DNA of 64,000 nt from NCBI RefSeq assembly GCF_001613325.1, contig NZ_BDCD01000039.1:1-64000 (forward strand), read 5' to 3'. The notes under the pieces are model-generated. The model saw nothing but the letters and a program-made list of their open reading frames with translations, had not been told where the DNA came from and searched no databases. Below are positions 30,472 to 38,996 of the stretch, in pieces. The first letter of the stretch is position 1; every line of letters starts with the position of its first letter. The stretch is from Nocardia yamanashiensis NBRC 100130. GTDB lineage: Bacteria > Actinomycetota > Actinomycetes > Mycobacteriales > Mycobacteriaceae. The position numbers and the translations under genes were made by a program.

Positions 30472-30945
30472 CTATTCAGCCGGGGTCACCCACCGCCGCA
30501 GGGCATCGATGGTGGATTCCGGCGAGGTGTTGAACGCGAACCGGATTCCGGGCGCCAGCTCGATGGTCACATTGATCAGCCGCTCGAACAGCAGCGTGTG
30601 CTCGGCCGCCATCCGCACCCCCGCCCCGATCATGGCGACCCGGAATCCGCCGTCCGCCAAGCATTCCCGCAGTTTCACCTCCGCCGCCGCGGGATCGGCG
30701 GGAACCTGACAGGACACGAAGTCGAACCCGGCCGCCCGCAAAGCGGCCTCGCCCGCCTCGATGCGCGCGGTCAACGTCGCCGCGTCGAGCTGCGGATATC
30801 TGCTGTAGTCGATAGCGCTCGGATGCAGCCCGATCGACAGCACCCGGTTCGAATTCGCTTCCGTCACCTGTTCCTCCGTTACCGATCCAACGATCCAGCA
30901 CACCACCACGACCAGCAGCGCCAGGCCGACCAGAGCCTTCCTCAT
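30472..30945 (-). CDS. membrane-anchored hypothetical protein
   Basis: 157 residues from ATG 30945. One N-terminal TM helix (KALVGLALLVVVVCWIVGSV) anchors an extracytoplasmic domain of about 130 residues with two Cys (VSCQVPADP and LRECLADGG). The Cys in the helix is not in a lipobox. Starts further upstream exist but would run into the divergent regulator beginning at 31115, and the ribosome site before 30945 is weak, so the start is uncertain. The C-terminus has a strand-helix pattern (GFRVAMIGAGVRMA, TPESTIDALRRWV-like). No family recognised. Confidence 0.65.
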   Translation of the reverse strand: MRKALVGLALLVVVVCWIVGSVTEEQVTEANSNRVLSIGLHPSAIDYSRYPQLDAATLTARIEAGEAALRAAGFDFVSCQVPADPAAAEVKLRECLADGGFRVAMIGAGVRMAAEHTLLFERLINVTIELAPGIRFAFNTSPESTIDALRRWVTPAE

Positions 30946-31114
30946 CAGGGAACGCCGCCGAGCCGGTGGAAAAATCCGCCCCCGGTGACCAGGGTGATCG
31001 TCGTCGTCTCGTTCGTCGTCATATCGGTAGCGTCGCGGGCCCCGTGCCGGCTCACCAGGACCGTCCGGGCCTGGGACTGCCGGTACCACCCCGGAATTCC
31101 GCCGCTCCGGCACC

Positions 31115-31840
31115 ATGGAGGCCATGGACAGAGCCGAACTGGCGACGGTATTGCGGACGGCCCGGTCCCGGATCACTCCCGTGGAGGCGGGGCTCGCGGC
31201 GGGCGCTCGGCGTCAGGTGCCGGGGTTGCGGCGGGAGGAGGTCGCGCTGCTGGCGGGGGTCAGCGTGGATTATGTGGTTCGGCTGGAGCAGGGGCGGGGG
31301 CCGAAACCGTCCACGCAGGTGCTGGGTGCGCTGGCTCGGGCGCTGCGGATGACCGAACTCGATCGCGATCTGATGTTCCGGCTGGCCGGGGCCGAACCGC
31401 CGCAGGCCGGGCGGATTCCGATGGTGATCCGGCCGAGTGTGCTGCGCCTGCTCGACCGGATGGCCGATCTGCCCGCGCTGGTGCTGTCCGCCAAATCCGA
31501 CATCCTGGCCTGGAATCCCTTGGCGGCCGCACTGTTCGGCGATTTCTCCGAGCATCCGGTGCATCAGCGCAATGTCATGTGGCAGCGCTTCCTCGGCGAC
31601 GGCCTGAGCCGGCTGGTGCTGACCCCGGAGCAGGAGGCCGCCAATGCCGCGGCCTGTGTCGGTTGCCTGCGCGCGGTCCGGGCCCGCTATCCGGACGATC
31701 CCGGATTGGCCCGGCTGCTCGCCGAGCTGCGGTCCGGCAGTCCGCGATTCGAGGAATTGTGGCAGGCGGGGCGGTCCAGCACCGATTCGGCCTCGGCACT
31801 GGATCTGCTGCGCGTCACCGGGCTCCAGCGCTTCGGCTGA
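31115..31840 (+). CDS. XRE-family regulator with MmyB-like ligand domain, C-terminally shortened
   Basis: 241 residues. The helix-turn-helix is GLRREEVALLAGVSVDYVVR followed by LEQGRGPKPSTQVL. From residue ~100 comes the MmyB/MLTR ligand-binding domain (VLSAKSDILAWNPLAAALFG, RNVMWQRFL). Family members usually run to 270-290 residues with a PAS-like C-terminal sheet; here FEELW is followed directly by a short Ser/Ala-rich tail (SASALDLLRVTG), which suggests an internal deletion of about 35 residues. Possible starts are 31115 and 31124, neither with a clear ribosome site. Divergent from the hypothetical gene at 30945. May be a damaged or modified regulator. Confidence 0.85.
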   Translation: MEAMDRAELATVLRTARSRITPVEAGLAAGARRQVPGLRREEVALLAGVSVDYVVRLEQGRGPKPSTQVLGALARALRMTELDRDLMFRLAGAEPPQAGRIPMVIRPSVLRLLDRMADLPALVLSAKSDILAWNPLAAALFGDFSEHPVHQRNVMWQRFLGDGLSRLVLTPEQEAANAAACVGCLRAVRARYPDDPGLARLLAELRSGSPRFEELWQAGRSSTDSASALDLLRVTGLQRFG

Positions 31841-31903
31841 TCCGGGTCTCGCACAGTGAAGCTCGCGGGTCCGATTCCGGCCGCCGACTGCTAGGCTCCG
31901 CAC

Positions 31904-31917
31904 TAGAACGCGTTCCA
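31904..31917. promoter_or_regulatory. KstR-like operator upstream of the SnoaL-like gene
   Basis: TAGAACGCGTTCCA is a near-perfect palindrome matching, from memory, the TAGAAC-n-GTTCTA form of operators bound by KstR, the cholesterol-catabolism repressor of mycobacteria and rhodococci. It is 17 bases before the ATG at 31935, where a repressor would block initiation. The gene it precedes is itself ketosteroid-isomerase-like. Confidence 0.6.
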
Positions 31918-31934
31918 ATTCAATGGGAGTTTCA

Positions 31935-32312
31935 ATGGCAGTGCAGCCTCGTGACGTGGCGGAACAGTATGTGAAGCTGGTGGCCACCGGCCCCACCTCG
32001 GCGATCATCGATCTGTATGCGCCGGACGCGACGGTGGAGGATCCCATCGGCAGTGAGGCCCGGGTCGGGCACGAGAAGATCCGGGAGATGTACACCGCGC
32101 TGGAGTACATGGAGCGGCAGACCGAGCTGCACACCGTGAAGGTCAACGGGAACCACGCGGCCGTGTCGTTCACCCTCGTCGGCACCGTCAACGGGCAGCG
32201 CATGACGCTCGCGCCGATCGACATCATGGAGTTCGACGACGAGGGCAAGATCATCAGCATGCGGGCCTACTGGGGTCCCGAGGACATGAAGATGGAGCCC
32301 GTCGAGGGCTAG
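31935..32312 (+). CDS. SnoaL/ketosteroid-isomerase-like protein
   Basis: 125 residues, NTF2-like cone fold. ATG 31935 has GGGAG six bases upstream. The N-terminal helix PRDVAEQYVKLVATG is followed by IIDLYAPDATVEDPIGSEA, the strand and Asp region typical of delta5-3-ketosteroid isomerases and SnoaL cyclases. The C-terminal sheet reads IDIMEFDDEGKIISMRAYWG. Proteins of this type isomerise steroid double bonds or bind hydrophobic ligands. The KstR-like box just upstream supports a steroid-related role; catalytic residues cannot be fixed by reading alone. Confidence 0.85.
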   Translation: MAVQPRDVAEQYVKLVATGPTSAIIDLYAPDATVEDPIGSEARVGHEKIREMYTALEYMERQTELHTVKVNGNHAAVSFTLVGTVNGQRMTLAPIDIMEFDDEGKIISMRAYWGPEDMKMEPVEG

Positions 32313-32380
32313 CCCCTTGTCCGCCTCCCGCCGCGCGAATTACGGTGTCATCACCATTGGTTCGACGGCGGGAGGGGCCG

Positions 32381-32911
32381 ATGCGAATCTCATTGCACGG
32401 CACCGGTGACGGGGTTCGGGTGCGGATGCGGCTCGAGGTGAACCGGCGGCGCTGGCTGGCGCTGCAGATCATGCTCGGCATTCTCGCGGCACAGGCGGTG
32501 ATCATCGGCCTGTGGGCGGTGGTCGCCCCGGAATCGTTCTACAACTCCTTCCCGGGTTTCGGGATGCACTGGGTGCGGGTGGACGGACCCTACAACCATC
32601 ATCTGGCGGGGGACGTCGGCGCGTTCTTCCTGGCCATGGGTGTCATGACGGGGGCCGCGCTGTATATGCGCGACAGCCTGCTGGGCCGGATCGCCGGACT
32701 GGGCTGGGTGGTGTTCGGCGTACCGCACCTGCTGTACCACGCGCTGCATCGCCCCGCGGAGCTCGGCGCCGCCGAATTCACCTTCAGTCTGATTGCGGCC
32801 CTGGCGCTTCCGGCGCTCGGCCTGGCCTGTCTGCTGGTCGCCCCGAAGGAGCGCCGCCAGGTCCCGGAGCCGAAACCGGTCACCTTCAAATTCGGCCGGC
32901 GACAGCGCTGA
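32381..32911 (+). CDS. four-helix membrane protein, unknown
   Basis: 176 residues from ATG 32381, with GGAGGGG nine bases upstream. A basic N-terminus (VRVRMRLEVNRRRW) is followed by four TM helices at about residues 28-50, 72-92, 100-122 and 130-152, and a charged cytoplasmic tail (APKERRQVPEPKPVTFKF). The first loop carries PESFYNSFPGFGMHWVRVDG, a pattern common in small actinobacterial membrane proteins annotated as hypothetical. A His-rich segment (FGVPHLLYHALHRPAE) lies before the last helix. Function unknown. Confidence 0.8.
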   Translation: MRISLHGTGDGVRVRMRLEVNRRRWLALQIMLGILAAQAVIIGLWAVVAPESFYNSFPGFGMHWVRVDGPYNHHLAGDVGAFFLAMGVMTGAALYMRDSLLGRIAGLGWVVFGVPHLLYHALHRPAELGAAEFTFSLIAALALPALGLACLLVAPKERRQVPEPKPVTFKFGRRQR

Positions 32912-33108
32912 AATTCCTTCCCATTCGCCCCTGGAACCGATGAGTTCTCCGGCGCCGCACCGTCGTAACAGGTGTAGCGCGAGCGCCGATTTTCGAAGTA
33001 TCGGAGTACCGGTTCAATGGCGAACCGTGGGGATCAAAGGCGATCACCGAGCACTCCGGAATCTGCCCCGGCGCACCACGACGGCACGGAGCAGAGGAGA
33101 AGAACTAC

Positions 33109-33720
33109 ATGGAGCTTTCGGTTACGCAGTTCGTCACGCTCGACGGCGTCTACCAGGCGCCGGGCGGACCGGAGGAAGATCCGGACGGGGGTTTCGCGCA
33201 CGGGGGATGGTCAGCGCCTTTCGGCGACGAGGATTTCGGCGAGTTCATGGTCGGCGTGTTCGAGAACGTGGACGCGTTCCTGCTCGGCCGCAAGACCTAC
33301 GAGATTTTCAGCGGGTACTGGCCGCGGCACAATGACCCGGCCGATCCGATCGCATCGAAGCTGAACGAGCTGCCCAAGTACGTGGCGTCAAGCACCCTGG
33401 AGAGCGCGGACTGGTCAGGCGCTGAGATCCTGCGCGGCGATCTCGCCAAGGAGGTCGCCGAACTCAAGTCCCGCCCCGGCCGCGAACTCCAGGTCCACGG
33501 CAGCGGCAACCTCGCCCAATCCCTCCTCGCCCACGGCCTGGTGGACACCCTCCACATCCTGACGTTCCCGGTCATCCTCGGCTCCGGCAAAAGGTTCTTC
33601 GTCGAAGGCGCACAACCGACCGGCCTCGAACTGACCGCGTCGAGCACCACCTCCAAGGGCGTAGTGCTCTCCACCTACCGCGCCGCCGGCGCACCCGTCT
33701 ACGGCGACTTCGGCGACTGA
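33109..33720 (+). CDS. dihydrofolate reductase/RibD C-terminal-family protein
   Basis: 203-residue NADPH-dependent reductase-like protein of the RibD_C/DfrA superfamily. GGAGAAG lies about eight bases before ATG 33109. Signatures: VTQFVTLDGVYQAPGGPEED, DAFLLGRKTYEIFSGYWP (adenine-nucleotide site), ELQVHGSGNLAQSLLAHGLV and LTFPVILGSGKRFF. Members of this group (often called deaminase/reductase YyaP-like) are widespread in actinobacteria and rarely characterised; it is not the housekeeping DHFR. A bidirectional terminator at 33734 separates it from convergent clpX. Confidence 0.88.
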   Translation: MELSVTQFVTLDGVYQAPGGPEEDPDGGFAHGGWSAPFGDEDFGEFMVGVFENVDAFLLGRKTYEIFSGYWPRHNDPADPIASKLNELPKYVASSTLESADWSGAEILRGDLAKEVAELKSRPGRELQVHGSGNLAQSLLAHGLVDTLHILTFPVILGSGKRFFVEGAQPTGLELTASSTTSKGVVLSTYRAAGAPVYGDFGD

Positions 33721-33733
33721 ACAAGCGAAAACG

Positions 33734-33767
33734 AAAGCGGCCCCGCGAAATTCGCAGGGCCGCTTTT
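33734..33767. terminator. bidirectional intrinsic terminator between DHFR-like gene and clpX
   Basis: AAAGCGGCCC (33734-33743) pairs with GGGCCGCTTT (33757-33766), with inner pairs GCGAA/TTCGC. It has a T run on the plus side and, by symmetry, one on the minus side. Confidence 0.85.
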
Positions 33768-33810
33768 CGTAGCTCTCGGACATTTCGCCGCGTGCTGCGG
33801 CCGTGTCCGC

Positions 33811-33853
33811 CGGGGGTTTCAGGGGTGAAACCCCTGAGAGTCCCGAGAGTTTG
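33811..33853 (-). repeat. dispersed CTCTC/CAGGGG repeat, copy 2
   Basis: Minus-strand reading: ACTCTCGGGACTCTCAGGGG, then TTTCA, then CCCCTGAAACCCCCGG. It can fold as TCAGGGGT/ACCCCTGA. It abuts the clpX stop codon at 33854. Related to 3325-3366 and 53033-53130. Confidence 0.7.
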
Positions 33854-35137
33854 TTACGCCGACTTCTCCCGGCGCTCGGGTCCGGACTGACGCTTGCGCG
33901 GCACGATGGTCGGCAGCACATTGTCGTTCACGGTGTCGGCGGTGACGACCACCTTCGCCACGTCATCGCGGCTGGGGATGTCGTACATGACCGGCAGGAG
34001 GACTTCCTCCATGATGGCCCGCAGACCACGCGCCCCGGTACCGCGCAGGATCGCCTGATCCGCAACGGCTTCGAGCGCGTCCTCGGTGAATTCCAGATCC
34101 ACGCCGTCCATTTCGAACAGGCGCACATACTGCTTCACGAGTGCGTTCTTCGGCTCGGCCAGAATCCGGACGAGAGATTCCTTGTCCAGGTTGGTCACCG
34201 AAGCCACGATCGGCAGACGGCCGATGAACTCCGGAATCAAACCGAACTTGATCAAGTCCTCCGGCATGACGTCCGCGAAGTGATCCGCGGTGTCGATCTC
34301 GGCCTTGGAGCGGACTTCCGCGCCGAAACCGATGCCGCGCTTGCCGACTCGATCCTGAACGATCTTCTCCAGGCCCGCAAACGCGCCCGCCACGATGAAA
34401 AGCACATTCGTGGTGTCGATCTGGATGAATTCCTGATGCGGGTGCTTGCGTCCACCCTGCGGCGGCACCGAAGCCTGCGTGCCCTCGAGGATCTTCAGCA
34501 GCGCCTGCTGCACGCCCTCGCCCGACACGTCGCGGGTGATGGACGGGTTCTCCGACTTGCGGGCGATCTTGTCGACCTCGTCGATGTAGATGATGCCGGT
34601 CTCGGCCCGCTTGACGTCGTAATCGGCGGCCTGGATCAGCTTCAGCAGGATGTTCTCCACATCCTCACCGACATAGCCGGCCTCGGTCAGCGCCGTGGCG
34701 TCCGCGATGGCGAACGGCACGTTCAGCATCTTGGCGAGGGTCTGCGCCAGATACGTCTTGCCGCAGCCGGTCGGCCCGAGCATGAGAATGTTCGACTTCA
34801 TCAACTCGACCGGTTCGCCCCGGGAGTCGCGGCCCTTGTCACCGGCCTGAATTCGCTTGTAGTGGTTGTAGACCGCCACCGCGAGCGTGCGCTTCGCAGA
34901 ATCCTGGCCGATCACGTACTGCTCGAGGAAGTCGCGGATTTCCGCGGGCTTCGGCAGTTCGTCGAGCTTGACCTCGCTGGATTCGGCGAGCTCTTCCTCG
35001 ATGATCTCGTTGCACAGGTCGATGCACTCGTCGCAGATGTACACCCCCGGTCCCGCAATGAGCTTCTTGACCTGCTTCTGGCTCTTTCCGCAGAACGAGC
35101 ACTTGAGCAGATCGCCGCCATCACCGATGCGCGCCAT
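33854..35137 (-). CDS. clpX: ATP-dependent Clp protease ATP-binding subunit ClpX
   Basis: AAA+ unfoldase feeding ssrA-tagged and other substrates to ClpP1P2. 427 residues, standard length. ATG 35137 starts MARIGDGGDLLKCSFCGKSQ, the N-terminal zinc-binding domain (two CxxC pairs, also YICDECIDLC). Walker A is LMLGPTGCGKTYLAQ, Walker B IIYIDEVDKIA, the pore loop TEAGYVGEDVE, the IGF loop GKRGIGFGAE, and sensor 2 GARGLRAIMEEV. An in-frame extension up to 35377 has no ribosome site and is rejected. It lies 286 bases downstream of clpP2, so it probably has its own promoter. Confidence 0.98.
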   Translation of the reverse strand: MARIGDGGDLLKCSFCGKSQKQVKKLIAGPGVYICDECIDLCNEIIEEELAESSEVKLDELPKPAEIRDFLEQYVIGQDSAKRTLAVAVYNHYKRIQAGDKGRDSRGEPVELMKSNILMLGPTGCGKTYLAQTLAKMLNVPFAIADATALTEAGYVGEDVENILLKLIQAADYDVKRAETGIIYIDEVDKIARKSENPSITRDVSGEGVQQALLKILEGTQASVPPQGGRKHPHQEFIQIDTTNVLFIVAGAFAGLEKIVQDRVGKRGIGFGAEVRSKAEIDTADHFADVMPEDLIKFGLIPEFIGRLPIVASVTNLDKESLVRILAEPKNALVKQYVRLFEMDGVDLEFTEDALEAVADQAILRGTGARGLRAIMEEVLLPVMYDIPSRDDVAKVVVTADTVNDNVLPTIVPRKRQSGPERREKSA

Positions 35138-35423
35138 CTCCTGGGTCCCTACTTCCTTGTCCGCGTGCAACCGTCTGTCCCGGCTGTGGGCGAACTGCCA
35201 TCTGTAAAGCGTAATACCGCCACCCGGTGAAAGGTGGTGCGGCGATTCGGCCAATCTAGAACCGAACGGCAGAGCCGACAACCACGAGCAAAGGTCCCTA
35301 GAGTGACCGTACCCGTTATTCGCGACCGAGGTCGATAACTTGGGCACGTTTCTCGCCGGACATGTGCGTGGACTCACCGCTGCCGGGTGATGGAGCCTTA
35401 CGCGACTCCACCACCCGCCGATC

Positions 35424-36104
35424 TCATTTCTGAGCGCTGAGCTTGCGGTATCCGAACACCTGGTCCACGATCCCGTATTCCTTCGCCTCTTCGGCGGTCA
35501 GGATCTTGTCCCGGTCGGTGTCCTTGCGGATCGTGTCCGCGTCCTTGCCCGTGTGGCGGGCCAGGGTGGTCTCCATGAGACGACGCATGCGCTCGATCTC
35601 CGCGGCCTGGATCTCCAGATCCGAGACCTGGCCCTGGATGCCACCGGAGGTGGAGGGCTGGTGGATGAGCACGCGGGCGTTCGGGAGGCAAGCCCGCTTG
35701 CCGGGGGTGCCGGCCGCGAGGAGCACCGCGGCGGCGGAGGCGGCCTGACCCAGGCACACGGTGGACACGTCGGCCCGCACGTACTGCATGGTGTCGTAGA
35801 TGGCCATCAGCGCGGTGAACGAGCCACCGGGCGAGTTGATGTACATGGTGATGTCGCGGTCCGGGTCCTGGGACTCCAGCACCAGCAGCTGCGCCATGAT
35901 GTCGTTGGCCGAGGTGTCGTCCACCGTCGCGCCGAGGAAGATGATGCGCTCCTCGAACAGCTTGTTGTACGGGTCGGTGGTCTTGATGCCGAGCGTGGTC
36001 TGCTCGGTGAAGGTCGGCAGGATGTAGCGGGCCTGCGGCGGCACGCTGCCGCCGGCGGCGGCGAAGGTGATGCCCGCGGCCCGGGGGTCGATCATGTTCG
36101 ACAT
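35424..36104 (-). CDS. clpP2: ATP-dependent Clp protease proteolytic subunit 2
   Basis: Serine protease ring subunit of the actinobacterial ClpP1P2 complex. 226 residues from ATG 36104 (GGAG seven bases upstream); an in-frame TTG 12 bases earlier is less likely. The catalytic Ser is in CLGQAASAAAVLL, the His in VLIHQPSTSGG, and the Asp region is RDKILTAEEAKEYGIVD. The N-terminus carries an extended propeptide-like segment (IDPRAAGITFAAAGGSVP) as in mycobacterial ClpP2. It is 37 bases downstream of clpP1 in the same operon. Confidence 0.96.
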   Translation of the reverse strand: MSNMIDPRAAGITFAAAGGSVPPQARYILPTFTEQTTLGIKTTDPYNKLFEERIIFLGATVDDTSANDIMAQLLVLESQDPDRDITMYINSPGGSFTALMAIYDTMQYVRADVSTVCLGQAASAAAVLLAAGTPGKRACLPNARVLIHQPSTSGGIQGQVSDLEIQAAEIERMRRLMETTLARHTGKDADTIRKDTDRDKILTAEEAKEYGIVDQVFGYRKLSAQK

Positions 36105-36141
36105 ATGCGTCTCCAAAGATTCTGTGAGATGGGCTGCGGGA

Positions 36142-36726
36142 CTAGGCGGCGCCGTTGGCCTGACGCGCGTGGGTGATCACCTTGTCGATGAAGCCGTACT
36201 CCAGCGCCTCCTTGGCCGTGAACCAGCGGTCGCGGTCGGCATCGGCGGTCACCTGCTCGATGGACTTGCCGGTGTGCTGCGCCTGCAGCTCGTTGAGTTC
36301 GCGCTTGGTGTAGGCGAACTGCTCGGCCTGGATCGCGATATCGGCGGCGGAGCCACCGAGGCCGGCGGACGGCTGGTGCATCATGATGCGCGCGTGCGGC
36401 AGGGCGTAGCGCTTGCCCTTGGTGCCGGCGGCGAGCAGGAACTGGCCCATGGAGGCGCACAGGCCCATGCCGTAGGTGGCGACGTCGCACTCCGACAGCT
36501 GCATGGTGTCGTAGATCGCCATGCCCGCGGTCACCGAACCGCCGGGCGAGTTGATGTAGAGCGAGATGTCCTTGGTCGGATCCTCGGCCGACAGCAGGAG
36601 GATCTGGGCACACAGCTTGTTCGCGATGTCGTCGTCAACCTGAGTGCCCAGGAAGATGATGCGCGAGCTCAGCAGGCGCTCGTACACCGAATCACTGAGG
36701 TTCAGACCAGCAGTCGCGGATGCCAT
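36142..36726 (-). CDS. clpP1: ATP-dependent Clp protease proteolytic subunit 1
   Basis: Partner ring of ClpP2. 194 residues from ATG 36726 with AGGGG five bases upstream; an in-frame start at 36753 is possible. Catalytic Ser: GLCASMGQFLLAAG; His: ARIMMHQPSAGLGG; Asp: DADRDRWFTAKEALEYGFID. The usual GMAASMG is GMGLCASMG here, so a Cys sits next to the active-site strand. It is the first gene of clpP1-clpP2, downstream of tig but separated from it by a terminator at 36825-36856, so a clpP1 promoter should lie in 36727-36824. Confidence 0.96.
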   Translation of the reverse strand: MASATAGLNLSDSVYERLLSSRIIFLGTQVDDDIANKLCAQILLLSAEDPTKDISLYINSPGGSVTAGMAIYDTMQLSECDVATYGMGLCASMGQFLLAAGTKGKRYALPHARIMMHQPSAGLGGSAADIAIQAEQFAYTKRELNELQAQHTGKSIEQVTADADRDRWFTAKEALEYGFIDKVITHARQANGAA

Positions 36727-36824
36727 CTGCACCCCTGCTCGATGGATTGTCACAGATACCTGCCCTCTCTCAACGGCTCGGTTAACAAGCCCCTACTGAT
36801 TCGCTGACACAAACCCTAACGAAA

Positions 36825-36856
36825 CAGGACGGCACCGAACTCCCGGTACCGTCCTG
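36825..36856 (-). terminator. terminator downstream of tig
   Basis: CAGGACGGTACCG (minus strand, 36856-36844) pairs with CGGTGCCGTCCTG (36837-36825) over a six-base loop, with one mismatch, followed by TTTCG. It begins 44 bases after the tig stop. Confidence 0.82.
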
Positions 36857-36900
36857 CTTCGCTCACAGCGCAAACCTATACCGCGCCGTCTTGATTGCTC

Positions 36901-38310
36901 TTACTTGGCCTCGGCCTCGGCGGCTTCGGTCGCGTCGGCAACGGTGGCGAGCTCTTCGGCGGACACCTCTTCGGCCTCTTCGGCCGGGTTGCCGAACATC
37001 TCGGTGGTGTCCACGGTGTTGCCGGCGGTGTCGGTGACGGTGGCCGCCACGACGACGCCCGCGAGGGCCTTACCGCGACGCACGTCGGCGAACACGGCGC
37101 CGAGCTGGCCGGCCTGCTGGATCTGCTGGATGAACTGATCCGGCGACATGCCGTAGCGCTGCGCCTGGAAGATGATCCGTTCCATCAGCTCGTCCTGGCC
37201 GACCTGGGTGCCCTCGGCCTCGGCGACGGTGTCCAGCAGCAGCTGGGTCTTGACCGACTTCTCCGCGGCTTCCTTGGTGTCCTTGTCGAACTCCTCGCGG
37301 GAGGAGCCCTGCGCCTCGAGCGCCTCGGCCAGCTTGGCCTCGTCGTGGTCGAAGCCGTGGACGGCGTCGTGCAGCACGGCGTCGATCTCGGCCTGGACGA
37401 CCTTCTCCGGGAGCGGGATGTCGGTGGCCTCGATGAGAGCCTCGAGCACCTTGTCACGGATCTCGCCGGCCTGCTGCACCTTCTTGGCGCGCTCGACGCG
37501 GGTCTTCAGGTCGGTCTTCAGCTCGTCGATGGTGTCGAATTCGCTTGCCAGCTGGGCGAATTCGTCGTCGGCGTCGGGCAGCTCGCGCTCCTTGACCGAC
37601 TGCACGGTCACGGTGATGACGGCGTCCTTGTCGGCGTGCTCGCCGGCGACCAGCTTGGAGGTGAAGTCCTTGGACTCGCCTTCCTTGAGGCCGATCAGGG
37701 TCTCGTCCAGGCCCTCGATGAGCTGGCCGGAGCCGACCTCGTGGGACAGGCCGGTGGTGGAGGCCTCGGCGACCTCTTCACCGTCGACGGTGGCGGACAG
37801 GTCGATGGAGACGAAGTCGCCGTTCTCGATGGCGCGCTCGACCGGCTTCAGGGTGCCGAAGCGCTGCTGCAGCGAGGTGAGCTGCTCGTCGATGTCGGCG
37901 TCGGTGACCTCGATCGGGTCGACGGTGACGGCGATGGACGAGAACTCCGGCAGGGTGATCTCGGGGCGGACGTCGACCTCGGCGGTGAACGCCAGCTCGT
38001 CGCCGTCTTCGATCTTGGTGATCTCGATCTCGGGCTGGCCGATGACCTTCAGCTCGGTCGAGATGACGGCCTCGCTGTAGCGCTTCGGCAGCACGTCGTT
38101 GACGACCTGCTCCAGCACGGCGCCACGGCCGACGCGCGCCTCGAGAAGCTTGGCCGGCGCCTTGCCCGGACGGAAGCCGGGGATACGGATCTGCTGAGCG
38201 AGCGCCTTGTACGCGCGGTCGAAGTCCGGCTTGAGCTCCTCGAAGGGCACCTCGACATTGATCCGGACCCGGGTCGGGCTCAGCTGCTCGACGGTGCTCT
38301 TCACGGACAT
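36901..38310 (-). CDS. tig: trigger factor
   Basis: Ribosome-associated chaperone and peptidyl-prolyl isomerase. 469 residues. The ribosome-binding signature is IRIPGFRPGKAPAKLLEARVG near residue 42. The FKBP-type PPIase domain spans ~155-245 (NGDFVSIDLSATVDGEE, GLDETLIGLKEGESKDF). The C-terminal helical arms run to ~430, and an acidic Ala/Glu tail (EEAEEVSAEELATVADATEA) follows, as in other actinobacteria. It lies upstream of clpP1-clpP2, linking folding and degradation. Confidence 0.97.
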   Translation of the reverse strand: MSVKSTVEQLSPTRVRINVEVPFEELKPDFDRAYKALAQQIRIPGFRPGKAPAKLLEARVGRGAVLEQVVNDVLPKRYSEAVISTELKVIGQPEIEITKIEDGDELAFTAEVDVRPEITLPEFSSIAVTVDPIEVTDADIDEQLTSLQQRFGTLKPVERAIENGDFVSIDLSATVDGEEVAEASTTGLSHEVGSGQLIEGLDETLIGLKEGESKDFTSKLVAGEHADKDAVITVTVQSVKERELPDADDEFAQLASEFDTIDELKTDLKTRVERAKKVQQAGEIRDKVLEALIEATDIPLPEKVVQAEIDAVLHDAVHGFDHDEAKLAEALEAQGSSREEFDKDTKEAAEKSVKTQLLLDTVAEAEGTQVGQDELMERIIFQAQRYGMSPDQFIQQIQQAGQLGAVFADVRRGKALAGVVVAATVTDTAGNTVDTTEMFGNPAEEAEEVSAEELATVADATEAAEAEAK

Positions 38311-38471
38311 GCTCCTTGTTCGTAGTTCATGGTTGACGTCTAGGTTCCCCCCGAACGCATCCCGACCAGGTTAGTTGACGGGTCGGGAGACCGTGTAACC
38401 GGTCACGGCAGCGGGGGGCGCGGCAGCCGGATTCCTCCCGGCTGCCCTGGTACCGCCCGGTTCGAGGGTCG

Positions 38472-38996
38472 CTAACCGACCTTGACGGCGTCGGTGACGA
38501 AGACGAGGGTCTCGTTGGGCTTGATGCCGTTACCACCCTGGCCGTAGCCGAGGTTCGGCGGGATGACGAGCAGGCGGCGGGTGCCCTGCTGCACGCCGAC
38601 CAGGCCCTGATCCCAGCCCTTGATGACCTGGCCGCCGCCCAGCGTCAGCGTGAACGGGGTGCCGCGATCGAAGGAGCTGTCCAGCTTCTTCTTGTCCGAC
38701 CAGGTGACGAGCGTGTAGTTCATCTTCAGCGGTTGCCCGGCCGCCGCGCCCGGACCGGTGCCGGTCACCAGATCCTTGGTGAACAGCTCGGTGGGCGGCG
38801 TGCAGTTGTCCGGAATCGTGATCTTGGGCGCTTCTCCGAACGCGCCATCGACCTTGATCGAGCACTCCTTGCCATCGGCCTGCGGGAGCGCGACGGTGAA
38901 CGTCGAGGACTTGTCGCCGTCGTCGCTGCTGCTCCCGCAGCCCGCCAGCATCAGTCCGGCCGCGAGCGCGGCCCCGATCTTCCCCGCCAAGCGCAT
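38472..38996 (-). CDS. FKBP-type peptidyl-prolyl isomerase lipoprotein
   Basis: 174 residues from ATG 38996, with AGGAG seven bases upstream. A lipoprotein signal (LAAGLMLAGCGSS, lipobox Cys at residue 20) precedes an FKBP domain at ~70-174: KDLVTGTGPGAAAGQPLKMN, YTLVTW, SFDRGTPFTLTLGGGQVIKG, WDQGLVGVQQGTRRLLVIPP, GYG. The cytoplasmic frame could extend upstream to 39404 but only as a GC-rich shadow. It probably folds exported proteins outside the membrane. It is transcribed in the same direction as tig, 161 bases upstream of it. Confidence 0.93.
   Translation of the reverse strand: MRLAGKIGAALAAGLMLAGCGSSSDDGDKSSTFTVALPQADGKECSIKVDGAFGEAPKITIPDNCTPPTELFTKDLVTGTGPGAAAGQPLKMNYTLVTWSDKKKLDSSFDRGTPFTLTLGGGQVIKGWDQGLVGVQQGTRRLLVIPPNLGYGQGGNGIKPNETLVFVTDAVKVG

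Noticed and set aside
33803..38325. Long plus-strand frames opposite clpX and tig
   Set aside because: Repetitive Leu/Asp/Gly/Arg translations expected from antisense of acidic, Leu-rich proteins.
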